Origin: Dipteronia dyeriana
Taxonomy: Eukaryota; Streptophyta; Magnoliopsida; Sapindales; Sapindaceae
NCBI GenBank assembly: GCA_032871835.1
Contig: CM065295.1
Span: 22,206,501-22,270,500, forward strand
Direction of reading: 5' to 3'
DNA length: 64,000 nt
Below the pieces are notes generated by a model. The model had not been told where the DNA came from. It did not search any database and saw nothing but the letters and a program-made list of their open reading frames with translations. Position numbers and translations under genes: made by a program. Positions 1-11,694 of the stretch are shown in pieces (within the stretch, counting starts at the first letter, position 1; every line of letters starts with the position of its first letter).

Positions 1-1308
1 GGTCAGACGCCGGTGATGGAGGTGAAAACTTCGAGGGTCAAGTACATACTGATCCATAATTTTTTAAATCCTTACGGGATGATGTCCAGAAAGATCCTGC
101 GGTTGATCTCAGCTTCCACCATTCTCAGGCTAAGAAACGGAAAGCGGTCGACTCCCCCGCTTGTCCTCAGAAGGTCCTTCGGGTGGTCTCATTCATTGAC
201 TCTAGTGATGAAGATACTAGGGCTGAGATTCCCCCGAGCGTTGTTGAAGCATCGGCGGATGCAGAGACTTCGAAGCCGAACAGGGGTTCCCCTCCCCCCG
301 AGGTTGAAGATCAAAGGGTTGAACCCTCGAGAGATCCTTCTTATCCTTCTCCCCAGGATATGCTCAGGGTGATGTCATCATGCCGAGCTTTTATCGAGGA
401 TAATCATTGGAGTCATCTCAGAGGCGCGCCTTTGACGAGTCGTCTTCAAAATATCTTCAACGGCGCATCTTATGTAGGTTTTATTCCTAACTCTTGCCTT
501 GCCCGTTTGCTAGATTTTTAATTAAACTTCTTTGTATATGGTGGCCGAGTTCGCTGAGCTGATTCAAACGCAGCAACATCAAGCTGATCGAATAAGGCGT
601 CTTGAAGCTCAGCTGAAAGATAGTGAGGATAGTCGTGCTCGGGTCGAATCGGCTTATTAGAAAGAAGTAGATAGTGCCCAAGTCTTTACCGACCACTGTT
701 TGACGAAGTAGCTGGAGGCCAAGGAGAAAGCTTCCTTGGCAGAGGAGAAGGCAACGTCACTTTAAAATTTGTTGTTCTCTGCCCAAGAATCCATGCATAA
801 AGCCGAACAGGAAGCGGAACAGTCTAAGTCGGCGTATGAACAGAAGATCGAAGACTTGGAACGCCAGGCTTTAACGATCGAATCTCTATCCAAAGAGGCT
901 AGGCTGGAACTTGAAGTTCAGTGGGTTGATCGTTTTAAGAGATCCCCTACCTACGATGCCTTTCTTCTTAGGGAGTTTCAGCGAGGATCGGTTTCAGCTA
1001 GCGAGTTTTTCAAGGTTAAGAATTGGGCAACTGAAAAAGCCCGAACCAACTGGGAGCTGTCGATCAAGAATCATGTAGATCTGTCCTTGGAATCTTTTCG
1101 GACTCAGATGAAGGAGTGGAGAGCTTACTGCCATAGCCGAGGCAATGAGCCCCATCCCATGCATTTGGATGTTCCATCTGAGCACTCCCTCTCGACTTTT
1201 TACGCCAGTCAGGAGTCGGTCGTAGAGGGTGTGGTACCTGATGTCGGATCGATCCCAGAAGAAGATTACAGTCAGTGGATGGACGATTCGGTCGACACGA
1301 TTGCTTGA
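1..1308 (+). pseudogene. Antisense coiled-coil ORF of the Tat-like gypsy element (5' end outside window)
   Basis: Two reading-frame blocks on the strand opposite to gag-pol make up one decayed coding unit. The first, to about 521, contains a basic K-K-R-K stretch, then an acidic, Pro-rich segment, and ends in a region reading S-C-R-A-F-I-E-D. The second starts with ATG at 538, is Gln/Glu/Lys-rich with heptad character (coiled coil), and ends at 1308 after an acidic tail. Stops interrupt the second block at 658, 709 and 763 although the frame is otherwise maintained, so it is a pseudogene. A small intron between about 475 and 537 would join the blocks, but no strong acceptor is visible. Antisense ORFs downstream of pol are known in Grande-type Tat elements; their function is not known. 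It could be mistaken for a host coiled-coil gene. Confidence 0.6.
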
Positions 1309-1499
1309 CCTTCCAATGAAAGTCTGCTTCAGGAGTACGAGATGGTGCCTAACCCGAATATTGGCAAGAGTTCAAAATCCTTCTGACCTTGATTTTTGTA
1401 GAATTTTCACAAGTTTTTTTTGTAAAGATTCTTTTTATTCTTTGTAACATTCTTTGGAGAGATTAATAAAATCCCAACTTTAGCTTTTCTGAAAACCGA

Positions 1500-1985
1500 G
1501 TGGTCTTGATCTGATTTATTGCTCAAGGAATTTCACCAAGTATACTTCTTTCTTGATTCTACTGTTGCTGAGTATCTTAGTAAACCGGCCATTGAAATTT
1601 ATGTCAAGTAACTTATTAAACTGGCTATTGCAATCTTTATGCAAAGTATCTTATTAAACTGGCTAATTCTGATTTCGGGTAACCTCACCGAGTATCTTAT
1701 TAAACCGGTTGTCACCCGAATTTTTAACGCCAAGTATCTTATTAAACTGGCTCTCTGATGTTCTGGTAACTTCACCGAGTATCTTATTAAACCGGTTTTG
1801 TCACCCGAATAATTTTTAACGCCAAGTATCTTATTAAACTGGTTATCTCTGATGTTCGGGTAACTTCATCGAGTATCTTATTAAACCGATTTTGTAACCC
1901 GAATAGTTTTTTAACGCCAAATATCATATTAAACTGGCTAGTATTATTAACCGAGTCATCTTGAAACAGGCAAGTAGATTTATAC
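1500..1985. repeat. Tandem array of about 92-bp units in the gypsy 3' untranslated region
   Basis: The motif AAGTATCTTATTAAACTGGC recurs from about 1604, 1642, 1731, 1823 and 1918, giving spacings near 90-95 bp in the regular part. Each unit has a second half built on GAGTATCTTATTAAACCGG, so the array is a dimeric repeat with diverged half-units, with CGGGTAAC and GTCACCCG segments between them. It sits between the end of integrase and the antisense ORF, the place where Tat elements are known to carry hypervariable tandem repeats. Confidence 0.85.
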
Positions 1986-2472
1986 TTGTGTTTCATACTC
2001 GGTTGCTACCCAAACATTACATCAAGGCTCACCATGATCATATGTTTTGAGTCCTTACACATTACCAAGGACGTCTCTCCAATTTTTCTGTGTAAGGGTT
2101 TACCGAATCGTTAAGCTTTTTAAACCGCTTAACACAGCTACGCATTTCACCGATTTTTTTTTCCGATAGCGTCTCGAGCCTTTCTCCAGAATCTGGTGCA
2201 TCGAGTTTGTCTTTTTGCTAAGGTCAATTGACCTTGCTCGGCTGGCATGCTCCTTCGAGCTTCTCCGCCCATTCGGGAATCAATGGTCCCGAGTATTTTA
2301 TTTGCATGTTCTTATTATCATGCTTGTCTTCCATATGTTCTTATTATCGTATGCTTTATCCTTCGAAAATTCCGAGTTTGATTTTTATTTAGAACTGCAA
2401 AATCAACAAATATTTAAATTCCAAAGCTAATATCTAAAATTGTCCTGACAAGAAAGGAAAATAAAAAATAAT

Positions 2473-3687
2473 CTAAGGATAAATTTTTTTCAGATATTGG
2501 GCATTGCATGGTCGGGGTAAAACCCCTCCATTGGGTCGTGCAATCCAATATGCTCCATGGCCAGCTATTCCTTTGATCTTGTATGGGTCTTCCCACTTAT
2601 CAATCAGGGAACCTGTAGCTTTGTTTTTTGTGTTCAATGACATATTCTTGAGTACTAGGTCTCCTAGTTGGAATTTCCTGACTCGAACATAAGAGTTGTA
2701 GTGGCGAGCTACTCTTTGCTGATATGCCATATTTCGTATTCGGGATTTCTCCCGTTTCTCTTCTAGCTCATCTAGACTTTGTAATAGTATATCAACATTC
2801 TGATCTTCATCATATAGCCTGACCCGGGGTGACGTATATGACGTTTCTATGTAGATAACAACGTCTGTTCCAAACGCTAAAGTGAATGGAGTTTCTCATG
2901 TTGAAGTCCTTGTTGACGTCCGATATGTCAATAATACTTCGGGAAGCTTTTCAACCCAACTTTCTTTCTTGGCATCTATCTTTGCTTTGAGTGTATGCTT
3001 GATGATTTTGTTCACCGCTTCAACCTGCCCATTTGTTTAAGGGTGGACAGGTGTGGCATAGTAATTGGCAATCTGGTATTCTTTGCACAACTGTCTGAAT
3101 TTCGGGTTATCGAACCGGGTGCCGTTATCAATGATGATAGTGTTTGGGACTCCAAACCTGTAGAGTATATTCTTTTTCATGAAACTTGTGGTATTTGCTT
3201 CTGTGATATGCACTAATGCTTCAGCTTCAGCCCATTTTGTGAAATAGTCAACGGCTACTATAACATTCTTTGCTCCACCCCTTGTCCCGACTGACATTGG
3301 ACCGATTAAATCCAAACCCCACATGGCAAATGGCCATGTGGATGTGAGGTTTCTGAGTTGTTCAGGAGGTTGTCGGATATCATTAGCGATCCTTTGACAA
3401 GTATTGCAACTCTCCGAACATCGTTGTACATCTAAGAATAAGGTAAGCCAACAATAGCCTTGCCTGAGTACCTTGTGTGCTAAACTTTTATCCCCAGTGT
3501 GGTTTCCACAAACTCCTCCGTGGATTTCCTGTAATATCCGATATGCATCCTCCTCTGATACACATCTTTGGAGTGTTCGGGAAAACCCCCTTCTGTATAG
3601 TTCTCCTCCAACCAACGTGTACCTTGCTGATCGATACCTGATACGTTTTGCTTGTGAGGGATCTTCAGGGAGCACGCCTTCTTCCAA
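2473..3687 (-). pseudogene. Gypsy integrase domain (broken)
   Basis: This is the C-terminal part of the gypsy polyprotein; integrase inserts retrotransposon cDNA into chromosomal DNA. The upstream part (3037-3687) shows an HHCC-type zinc-binding region (H-G-G-V-C-G-N-H ... C-N-T-C) followed by core segments with Asp in G-L-D-L-I-G-P-M and Asp in I-I-I-D-N-G-T. The catalytic Glu lies just past an in-frame stop near 3037. The C-terminal block (2473-2730) has the G-D-L-V-L-K motif and a G-A-Y-W-I segment typical of plant gypsy integrase tails. Several stops lie between the blocks, so no functional enzyme is expected. The reading frame ends at 2473, followed by the repeat array. Confidence 0.85.
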
Positions 3688-3732
3688 GAACCTTTTCAGC
3701 TAAGTCATCCAACCGTCTGGCGGTGTTCGGAT

Positions 3733-4414
3733 TTATGAAATTTCTAAGTTTTTCGGTTCAGCTGTGCTCGGTCTGAGGAGATGTGCAACTAGAATAATTT
3801 TTGGTCTGATTGTGGTTGTTGCTGATGCTAGTTTGGACAAAGCGTCTGCCTTTTCATTCTCCTCCCTAGGGATTTGGGCAATCCTATATTCTTTGAATTT
3901 CTGGAGGAGTTGTTTTGCAATGTCACGGTAGGCTATCATGCCTTCATCCTTGGCTTGGTATCCGTCCAAGACTTGGTTAACAACTACCTGTGAATCGCTA
4001 AATATCTCGATTTCATCTGCCCGAGAGTTTTGTAGACTTTGAGTCCAGCTAGTAGCGCCTCATACTCGGCTTGATTATTAGTTGCTTTGAAGTCAAACCA
4101 CATGGCACATTCGACATCATCTCCTTCTGGAGTGCATACTACGATCCCTGCCCCGCTGCCGTGAGTGTTTGAAGAGTCATCAACATACAATTTCCATGAG
4201 AAATTTTTTCCCAACATCTTTTTTGCTTCCAAGTTTGGCTCTGTGAACTCTGCTATAAAATCTGTCATTGCTTGCCCTTTGAGGGATGTCCTAAGGACGT
4301 TGTGGATATCGAATTCACTTAGCTCGATTGCCTCTTTGGTTAGTCTTCCTGAAATTTCTGGCTTCTGTAAAATCTGTCTCAATAGGCAATCGGTGAGAAC
4401 CTGGATTGTATGAG
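3733..4414 (-). pseudogene. Gypsy RNase H region: end of first and complete second (archaeal-type) RNase H, broken
   Basis: RNase H removes the RNA strand during reverse transcription. The start of this block (4414 downward) encodes Q-A-H-T-I-Q-V-L-T-D, the end of the classical gypsy RNase H. It continues with W-K-L-Y-V-D-D-S-S-N and N-N-Q-A-E-Y-E-A-L-L-A-G-L, the signatures of the extra archaeal-type RNase H of Tat elements. A stop near 3984 separates this from the distal part (3733-3969), which carries R-E-E-N-E-K-A-D-A-L-S-K-L-A, the last conserved RNase H segment. The block is cut from the RT by the copia insertion at 4420. Confidence 0.82.
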
Positions 4415-4419
4415 CCTGA

Positions 4420-4796
4420 TGTTGGAACCCCGGTACACCGGTCACGCAGCGGAACTATGTTTTAATTTTTTTTATATAGATCATATCTGTATCTGGGACC
4501 AGTGAACTTTGGATCGTAATTATTTTTCGAAATTAATACATACAATATGTAATCACAGGAAATTGAAATCGATATAATCAGAAGAAGATATACTTACCAA
4601 CGTTTGAAGGCTCCTTCACTTTTCGATATGCTCCTGTCTGAACCATTCGATCTTCCTCACTATCTCCCGAAATTGGTAACTGCGTGTGGACGCGTCACGG
4701 TTTCAAAAACTTGAATTGAGGATGTAGAGAGTATTGAAGAAACTTTTTCTTTTATATGTTTCAAAAACATATAAACCATGAAACAATATATATATC

Positions 4797-4842
<46 letters not shown>

Positions 4843-6572
4843 CTCACTCTACTGATATATATATATTACTCTGCTTCTCTCAGATTTTATGTACAAATAT
4901 ATATATCTCGCTTTACTGATCTCGCTTTTTGCAAATATATATATATAAAATTCTTTTTATATTTATATATATTTACTGCGCACTGCTGCTCACTTTCAAA
5001 AATCTATGTCTACGCACTGCTGCTCACTTTCAAATATATATCTGCTGCTCACGTTTTTTTTTTTTTCAAAATCAATCCTGCTTGCTTGCTTATAAATATA
5101 TATCATATATATATTAAGTATTTGCATCCTATTCCTCTTTTTACTATTGTTTTATGTACACACCAATTTACATTTAATGCAATCTCTTATGTTATTAATT
5201 GATATATTTCTTTTAATTATCTTTTTCAAATATATATAATATATTAAAAGTGATGATAAGTATTTTAAATTTAAACTTAAATTCAAATACTTAGATAAAT
5301 GATGTAGTAAAATAAAATAATCATATTATTTTATCTTTACCTAAATCCATATATCAACGAACACCCTCCATTTAATAGTTAATTAATAATTCATAATTAT
5401 AAATATAATTAAATAATCTAATTATTTAATTAATTTAACTATTAACATTCATTAATTAAATAATCTTATTATTCAATTAATTCCCAAATATATATGTGTC
5501 ACTTTTGTAACACAATTAATTGAACAATCCAATTAATTAACCGTGACCCTTGTTACATAAATCAATCGGGCTAGCAAGGGGACCTAATGGACCCGCAATA
5601 TTTTGAGCACCAATAATCCTCGGAATCATTAATTAAACTCTTTAATTAATCTTTCTTGATTTTTAACTCCTGTGTTATTCCACTAAAAACTCGAAACTGT
5701 ACTCTCTCAACTGTAGACGCTTTTACACAGACCGATACAACTCGGTGTCCATCGATATAGCTATTACATATGGTGTGATCCTCCACAGTAGTTCATAATT
5801 AGAGCTGGGTCATAATGTCCGTTATACCCCTCTAATTACATATATCCTTTAAGTACCATTGATTCTCTAATGGATACTGAATCCTATTTCCTCACGGAAT
5901 TAGGAGAGCGCTCATATTGTCCAAGCCCCGAATCAACCCTTAAGGAAACTACCATCTACTTCTCACAAGAAGGAGTGGATTCCACTATTGTGTACAAACC
6001 TTCCCAGCCACAAGCCAAACCGCAATCCCAACATACGGAGTATATTGATCAGGAAATGCATCTGACCTCACCCATGGTATATCAAAGACCACGATCTAAC
6101 CTGAAGGAGTCGATAAGACACTCAGGATTAAGATCACCCACATATAGACATCATTAGTTGATATATATGAATCTCATCGGTAAACGGATCTTGGTGAGAG
6201 ATTCATATAGATCATGACCCAATCCTATATGATCACATCATACAAGGTGCCTCCATTCTCATATCTCCATATGAATGATTCAGAATAGAATCACCGTACA
6301 TTACGGAATGGACCGCAACTATAGATTAACCACAAATTAAGTACCCATCTTTATTTGCTATCTATGGACTCTTTAGATTGCACGTCTCTTACTGTATCCA
6401 TCCGTATATGACACTCATATACACAGTTCGAGATTACATCCGGCAATCTTGGATGTTAAATTTATGCACAAGTTATATAATAAACAACATAACAAGAATA
6501 TATTGAACTTTTCCTTTTATTTATTTAATAAATCTATTTACAAATTACATCTTTAGGGCATAAACCCCAACA
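4420..6572 (-). repeat. 3' LTR of the minus-strand copia element (full length)
   Basis: On the plus strand it begins TGTTGGAACCCC and ends AACCCCAACA. On the minus strand it therefore starts TGTTGGGG directly after a purine-rich tract (AGTGAGAGAT, just right of 6572) that fits a polypurine tract. The first 730 bp match the 5' LTR copy at 10965, including two GCACTGCTGCTCACTTTC copies and a (TA)n run at about 4798-4832. The remaining 1.4 kb has no counterpart at the other end of this element and would be U3. Open frames inside it show no protein similarity. Confidence 0.8.
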
Positions 6573-6699
6573 ATCTCTCACTTGCACTAGAGCATGTGAG
6601 GCATGTCTCGTAACCCTAGACCATCTAGGTGACCTAAAAACACTTTAACAAGTAAGGTCTTTGTAAATGGGTCAGCAAGATTGTCTTGTGAGGCTATTT

Positions 6700-9074
6700 T
6701 AGTGATGATCACATCTCCTCTCTACATTATCTCTCTAATGAGATAATACTTTCTCTCTATATGCTTCCCTCTCTTGTGGCTTCTTGGTTCTTTGAAATTA
6801 GCCACAACATCACTATTATCACAATAAAGTGTGATATGCCTATCCAGATCTGGAACAACTTCCAGATCTCTCAAGAATTTATGGAGCCAAACAACCTCTT
6901 TAGCAGCTTCACAAGCGGCTACATATTCGGCTTCCATGGTGGAGTCAGCAATGCAAGATTGCTTGATACTTCTCTACACAATGGCTCCACCACCCTGGGT
7001 GAATACTGATACAGACATGGATTTCCTAGAATCCCTGTCTGACTGAAAATCAGAATCTGTGTATCCTAACGGGATCAAATCCTATCCGGAATACACTAGC
7101 ATACAGTCTCTCGTTCTCTTAAGATATTTGAGAATTGTCTTGACAGCAACCCAATGATCCAATCCTGGGTTGGACTGGTATCTGCTGACTACTCCCACTA
7201 CATAGCAGATGTCCGGTCTCGTGCATAACATAGCATACATGAGACTACCTACTGCCGATGCATAGGGTACACATCTCATATCCTCAACTTCTTGAGGTGT
7301 CTTAGGACACTGTTCCTTAGACAAGTGAACTCCATGCCTAGAAGGTAAATTACCTTTCTTAGAGTTTTGCATCGAAAATCGCACAAGAATCTTGTCGATA
7401 TATGATGCTTGAGACAATGCTAAGAGTTTGTTCTTACGATCCCTTATAAGTTGGATCCCTAGAACATAACTTGCCTCTCCCAAATCTTTCATTTGGAATT
7501 GGCTAGCCAGCCAGCCCTTTATATCAGACAACACTCCCACATCATTCTCAATAAGTAGGATATCATCTACATATATGACCAATAAAACTACTTTTTTATC
7601 AATGATGCGCTTGTAGATACAAGGCTCATCGACGTTCTGCTCGAAGCCATAGGTTTTGATCACATTATCAAACCTAATGGTCCAATATCTAGATGCTTGC
7701 TTGAGTCCATAGATGGACCTTTGCATCTTGCAAACCTTTTGCTCTTGATCTGGAGACACGAATCCCTCTGGTTGTATCATATAGATGCTCTTATCAAGAT
7801 TGCCATTCAAGAATGCAGTCTTGACGTCCATTTACCAAATTTCGTAATCGAAATAGGCAGCAATGGATAAGAGAATCCTTATAGACTTAAACATGGCTAG
7901 TGGCGAGAAGGTCTCTCCCTCTTTCTGGGTATAACCCTTGACCACTAGCCTTACCTTGAAGGTCTCTACCTTTCTGTATACTCCTCTCTTTCTCTTGTAG
8001 ATCCACTTACACCCTATGGGTTTTACCCCATCCGGTAAGTCTACAATATCCCAGACTGAGTTAGAGTACATGGATTCCATCTCGAGATTCATGGCTTTAA
8101 GTCATTCCTCTCTATCATGATTTTCAATTGCATTCTTAAATGTCAATGGATCATCAACACTATCAGTAGAGACAACACATTGTCCCTCACCTATACTTAA
8201 TAGCATTCAGGTTGTCTCACAACCTTTTCACTACGTCTAGGTGGTAGTGTATCTTGATCAGGAACCATCTGACTCTCAGATGTTTATGGAACAATAACTC
8301 TTGTTGATGAAGCACTAGTCTCATCAGGCTCCAACTCATTTAATACAATCTTGGGACGAGGTTTATGGTCACTAATGTAATTGTCCTCAAGAAACGTTGC
8401 GTTTGTCGATACAAATAGTTTGTTATCTTCAGAACTATAGAAGTGTCCACCTCTGGTCTCATTGGAGTATCATACAAATAGGCAGACAACAGATTTGGAG
8501 TCTAGCTTTCCAGTTTTATTCTTTAGCACGTGTGCTGGACACCCCCATATGCAAAAATGTCACAAACTAGCTTTACGACCATTCCACAACTCTAGGGGAG
8601 TCTTAGGAAAAGATTTGGATGACACTACATTCAAAATGTATGTCGCTATTTGTAACGCATATCCCCAGAAGGAATTTGGTAATGATGAGAAAATAATCAT
8701 AGATCTCACCATTTCCATTAGGGTTCTATTTCTCCTATCCGCTACACCATTTTGCTGAGGTGTACTGGGAGCTGTGAGTTGGGAAACTATCCCATGCTCG
8801 ACCATAAAGTCTTCAAACTCTTGGTCAATGTACTCACCTCCACGATCCGATCGCAGTGACTTGATAGTCTTACCTAATTGATTCTCAACTTCAGCTCGAA
8901 ATTCTTTGAACATTTCAAATGTTTCCGACTTCCGTTGCATTAGATAGACATATCTGTATCTTGAGTAGTCATCTATAAAGGTAACATAATACTCATAACC
9001 ACCTCTAGCTTTAACATTCATCGGTCCGCAGACGTCTGTATGTATAAGCTCTAGCGGTTCCTTAGCTCTAAGCC
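6700..9074 (-). pseudogene. Copia pol remnant: integrase, RT, RNase H
   Basis: Copia pol order is integrase then RT then RNase H, and that order is seen reading leftwards. Integrase core (8560-9074) has H-T-D-V-C-G-P-M, S-D-R-G-G-E-Y and the T-P-Q-Q-N-G-V region. RT occupies 7082-8092 with W-I-Y-K-R-K-R-G, M-D-V-K-T-A-F-L-N-G and the catalytic Y-V-D-D, interrupted by a stop at 7832 immediately before the M-D-V-K motif. RNase H (6722-6937) keeps M-E-A-E-Y-V-A and L-Y-C-D-N. Frameshifts or stops occur at about 8092-8560 and 6940-7082. The integrase lacks its N-terminal zinc-binding part because an internal deletion joins it to the start of gag near 9075. It is non-functional. Confidence 0.85.
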
Positions 9075-9259
9075 CTTTGCTTATATGCCTCTCGAACAGT
9101 TCGTGTGGCATTAGCAGCAGGCGCTGGAGGACATTCCTCCGTAAGCACAAACTTGAGGTCTTTGGTGACCAATATTGCATTAATGTTAAGTTTCCACTAA
9201 ATGTAGTTATCACCAGTTAATATGTCGTTTACGAGAATTTGAAGTAATACAGAAGACAT
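9075..9259 (-). pseudogene. Truncated copia gag N-terminus abutting the integrase deletion junction
   Basis: An ATG at 9257-9259 (minus) opens a frame with the gag features of this copia group: M-S-S-V-L, then after an early in-frame TAG, K-D-L-K-F-V-L-T-E-E-C-P-P and T-R-T-V-R-E-A-Y. At about 9075-9085 it runs directly into integrase sequence (G-L-R-A-K-E-P-L-E-L) in another frame. A gag protein in this family would normally continue for hundreds of residues with a zinc knuckle, then protease. The fusion shows an internal deletion of roughly that span; the size is inferred from family organisation. Confidence 0.75.
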
Positions 9260-10949
9260 TATTGCTGAAATAAATAAAACATTCATTCAGTCATTTATTT
9301 GAAACAAGTGCGAGTGCTTTGGCATAAATTTAAACATGATGCATGCACATGTTTAACGAACTAGAACTACCCTAAAACTAGTTACTATGCCACGACAATT
9401 CAACATACCACAAAGAAGTGCCGCCTTAGGTTCAGTCAAGTCTTTGCATGTTGGATTGAGACATTCTCAATTAAATGATATTCTAGAATAACTCTTATTC
9501 CATATCATTCAACCATCGTTCATTCAGTCAGGTTTTTAATTAACAAACTTAATCAAAACCTTCGTAAGTGTAACCCACCATTTCAGATCTCACGAGCTTA
9601 ACTCGATAATTGCCGCCTTAGGGTCGGTCAATCCTGAAATACCCTCAGAAATCCTATCCGTTAGGAAGTCAACCTTGGTATTGACCTTTGTGGAAACCCT
9701 CCTTAGGGAGGACGAAAACAAAGCCGTCACGATGCCCCACTCGGATCTCACGGTGTTGAACTAATGATGGAGACCGCGGGATATATATGTCATATATCCC
9801 TTTCCCACTCACTATTTTAAAATTAGGGTTTTCTATTAACCGTTAATGCACCTAGATTCTACAAGATTAAACGACTAACTTTAATCAAGTTATCTAGCAC
9901 ATTAACTAATTAGAAACAAAAAACTAATAATTTATTAATGATTTTTAACAATTAAAAATCTAATCTATTAGTGAATAATCTAAGCCTTTCTAAACTATTT
10001 ACTAAGGTCAAATTATTATGTTAGTGTTTACCAAGTTTTAACTATTAAAACTCTAACACTTTATTTGGATCATTTATTATTAGGTAATTAATCATATTAA
10101 TCCTAATTACAATAAATGACCATATTAATCTAACTTATTAAACTCTTTAATAACTAGATTAATATTAATGAGAATTACCAAGTTTTCTAACCATTAAACT
10201 CTTTAATAACTATATTAATATTAATGAGAATTACCAAGTTTTCTAACCATTAAAAAAAAACTAATCTCATTATTCATAGCCAATTTATTTATTTACCCAT
10301 TTTAATCATATTAAAAAAATACATAAAATATCAGGCTATGATGCATGTATGACATATCAAATATATTTGTGTAGGTAAATCTAATCTAAATTACATACGT
10401 ATGCATGACAATGCTTTTATCATTACATAATATAAAGCATACATGAATTGACCGAGTACTGTGGATTATTTAACCTAAAAAATTGGAATCTAAAATTACA
10501 AAAAAAAAAAATCCAAGGCATTCATTGGTCTTCTAGTAACTTCAGATATCTTCCAGTCTCTTCAGGTCACTCCGATTCATCTCATGAATCCGAAACGGGA
10601 AATTTGCACAGAACACACTAGGCAACACTTGCCAACGGAACCGTGCATGAACAGTACCCGGTGAACAGTAACACCGCCGTGAATAGTACCGACGTCGAGC
10701 GCGTTTCCAGTTCTTCGTTTACAGGTTACAATTTTTTATTATTATTTACAATACGATAACAGTAAAATAAATAAAATAAAAATTATACAACCCATAAACC
10801 CTAAATCCACAGTACCATAAAAAATTATGATCAACCATGTTTAAATTAAAAAATTTAATTATAAACATTCATACAATCATAAAGATGGTGCATACACATT
10901 CATACATACAGGCACATCGAAAACAATTTCCAGTTTTGAAAAATAAATT
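9260..10949 (-). other. Untranslated leader of the copia element
   Basis: These 1.7 kb lie between the primer-binding site and the gag start codon. I see no long reading frame with recognisable similarity on either strand. The region is AT-rich on the side nearer gag and more GC-balanced near 10550-10700. It contains a local duplication: TTAATGAGAATTACCAAG followed by TTTTCTAACCATTAAA occurs twice (about 10165-10250). An unusually long leader is the simplest reading. Confidence 0.6.
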
Positions 10950-10962
10950 GGCTCTGATATCA
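10950..10962 (-). promoter_or_regulatory. Primer-binding site of the minus-strand copia element (initiator Met tRNA)
   Basis: On the minus strand, two bases after the CA end of the 5' LTR, the sequence reads TGATATCAGAGCC. It differs at one base from TGGTATCAGAGCC, the complement of the plant initiator tRNA-Met 3' end used by most copia elements. This sets the element orientation and the inner edge of the 5' LTR. Confidence 0.88.
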
Positions 10963-10964
10963 AT

Positions 10965-11412
10965 TGTTGGAACCCCAGTACACCGGTCACGCAGCGGAAC
11001 TAGGTTTTTTTTTTTTTTTTTTTTTATACAGATCATATCTGTATCTAGGACCAGTGAACTTTGAATCGTAATTGTTTTTCGGAATTAATACATACAATAT
11101 GTAATCACAGGAAATTGAAATCGATATAATCAGAAGAATATATATTTACCAACGTTTGGAGGCTCCTTCACTTTTCGATATGCTCCTGTCTGAACTACTC
11201 GATCTTCCTCACTATCTCTCGGAACTGATAACTGCGTGTGAGCGTGTTACGGTCTCAGAAACTTGAATGGAGGATGTAGAGAGTATTGAAGAAACTTTTT
11301 ATTCTATATGTTTTAAAAACATATAAAACATGAAACAATATATATATTACTCTGCTGCTCTCAGATTTTATGTACAAATATATATATCTCGCTCTACTGA
11401 TCTTGTTTTTTG

Positions 11413-11471
<59 letters not shown>

Positions 11472-11689
11472 CTCTACTTATTTAATTCTTTTCAACATTA
11501 TTATATCTATATATATTTACTGCACACTGCTGCTCACTTTCAGAAATCTATGTCTACGCACTGCTGCTCACTTTCAAATATATATCTGCTGCTCACGTTT
11601 TTTTTTCAAAATTAATCCCGCTTGCTTGCTTATAAATATATATCATATATGTATCAAGTATTTACATTCTATATCAATTTTTCTTTTCA
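10965..11689 (-). repeat. 5' LTR of the copia element, lacking the U3 part
   Basis: It is homologous to 4420 to about 5147 of the 3' LTR, including the ACACCGGTCACGCAGCGGAAC end and the duplicated GCTGCTCACTTTC motif. A (TA)n run near 11416-11469 is longer than in the other LTR. It ends in CA at 11689 right at the CCTGA target duplication, so the missing 1.4 kb was either never present or was removed precisely at the LTR edge. Confidence 0.82.
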
Positions 11690-11694
11690 CCTGA

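Larger units (their letters stand above)
4420..11689 (-). mobile_element. Ty1/copia retrotransposon inserted in the gypsy element; internally deleted, 5' LTR lacks its U3
   Basis: The element starts TG at 4420 and ends CA at 11689, flanked by the direct repeat CCTGA at 4415-4419 and 11690-11694. The gypsy coding sequence resumes across the site, so both ends are exact. In minus-strand order: 5' LTR 10965-11689, PBS, long leader, a short gag remnant fused to integrase, RT, RNase H, 3' LTR 4420-6572. Most of gag, the whole protease and the N-terminus of integrase are missing. The 3' LTR is about 2.15 kb but the 5' LTR only 725 bp, because the outer part is absent. RT and gag contain stops. The copy could not move on its own. 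Confidence 0.88.

Noticed and set aside
1..1308. Independent host coiled-coil gene
   Set aside because: Position and orientation relative to gypsy pol and the tandem repeats fit the antisense ORF of Tat elements, and the frame has three stops.
1500..1985. CRISPR-like array
   Set aside because: The spacers are themselves repeats and the setting is a plant retrotransposon 3'UTR; this is a tandem satellite-like array.
4756..5202. Tyr/Ile-rich frame
   Set aside because: It is the translation of a (TA)n tract and flanking LTR sequence.
5870..6157. 95-codon plus-strand frame
   Set aside because: It lies in the copia LTR on the opposite strand to the element genes and shows no protein-like conservation.
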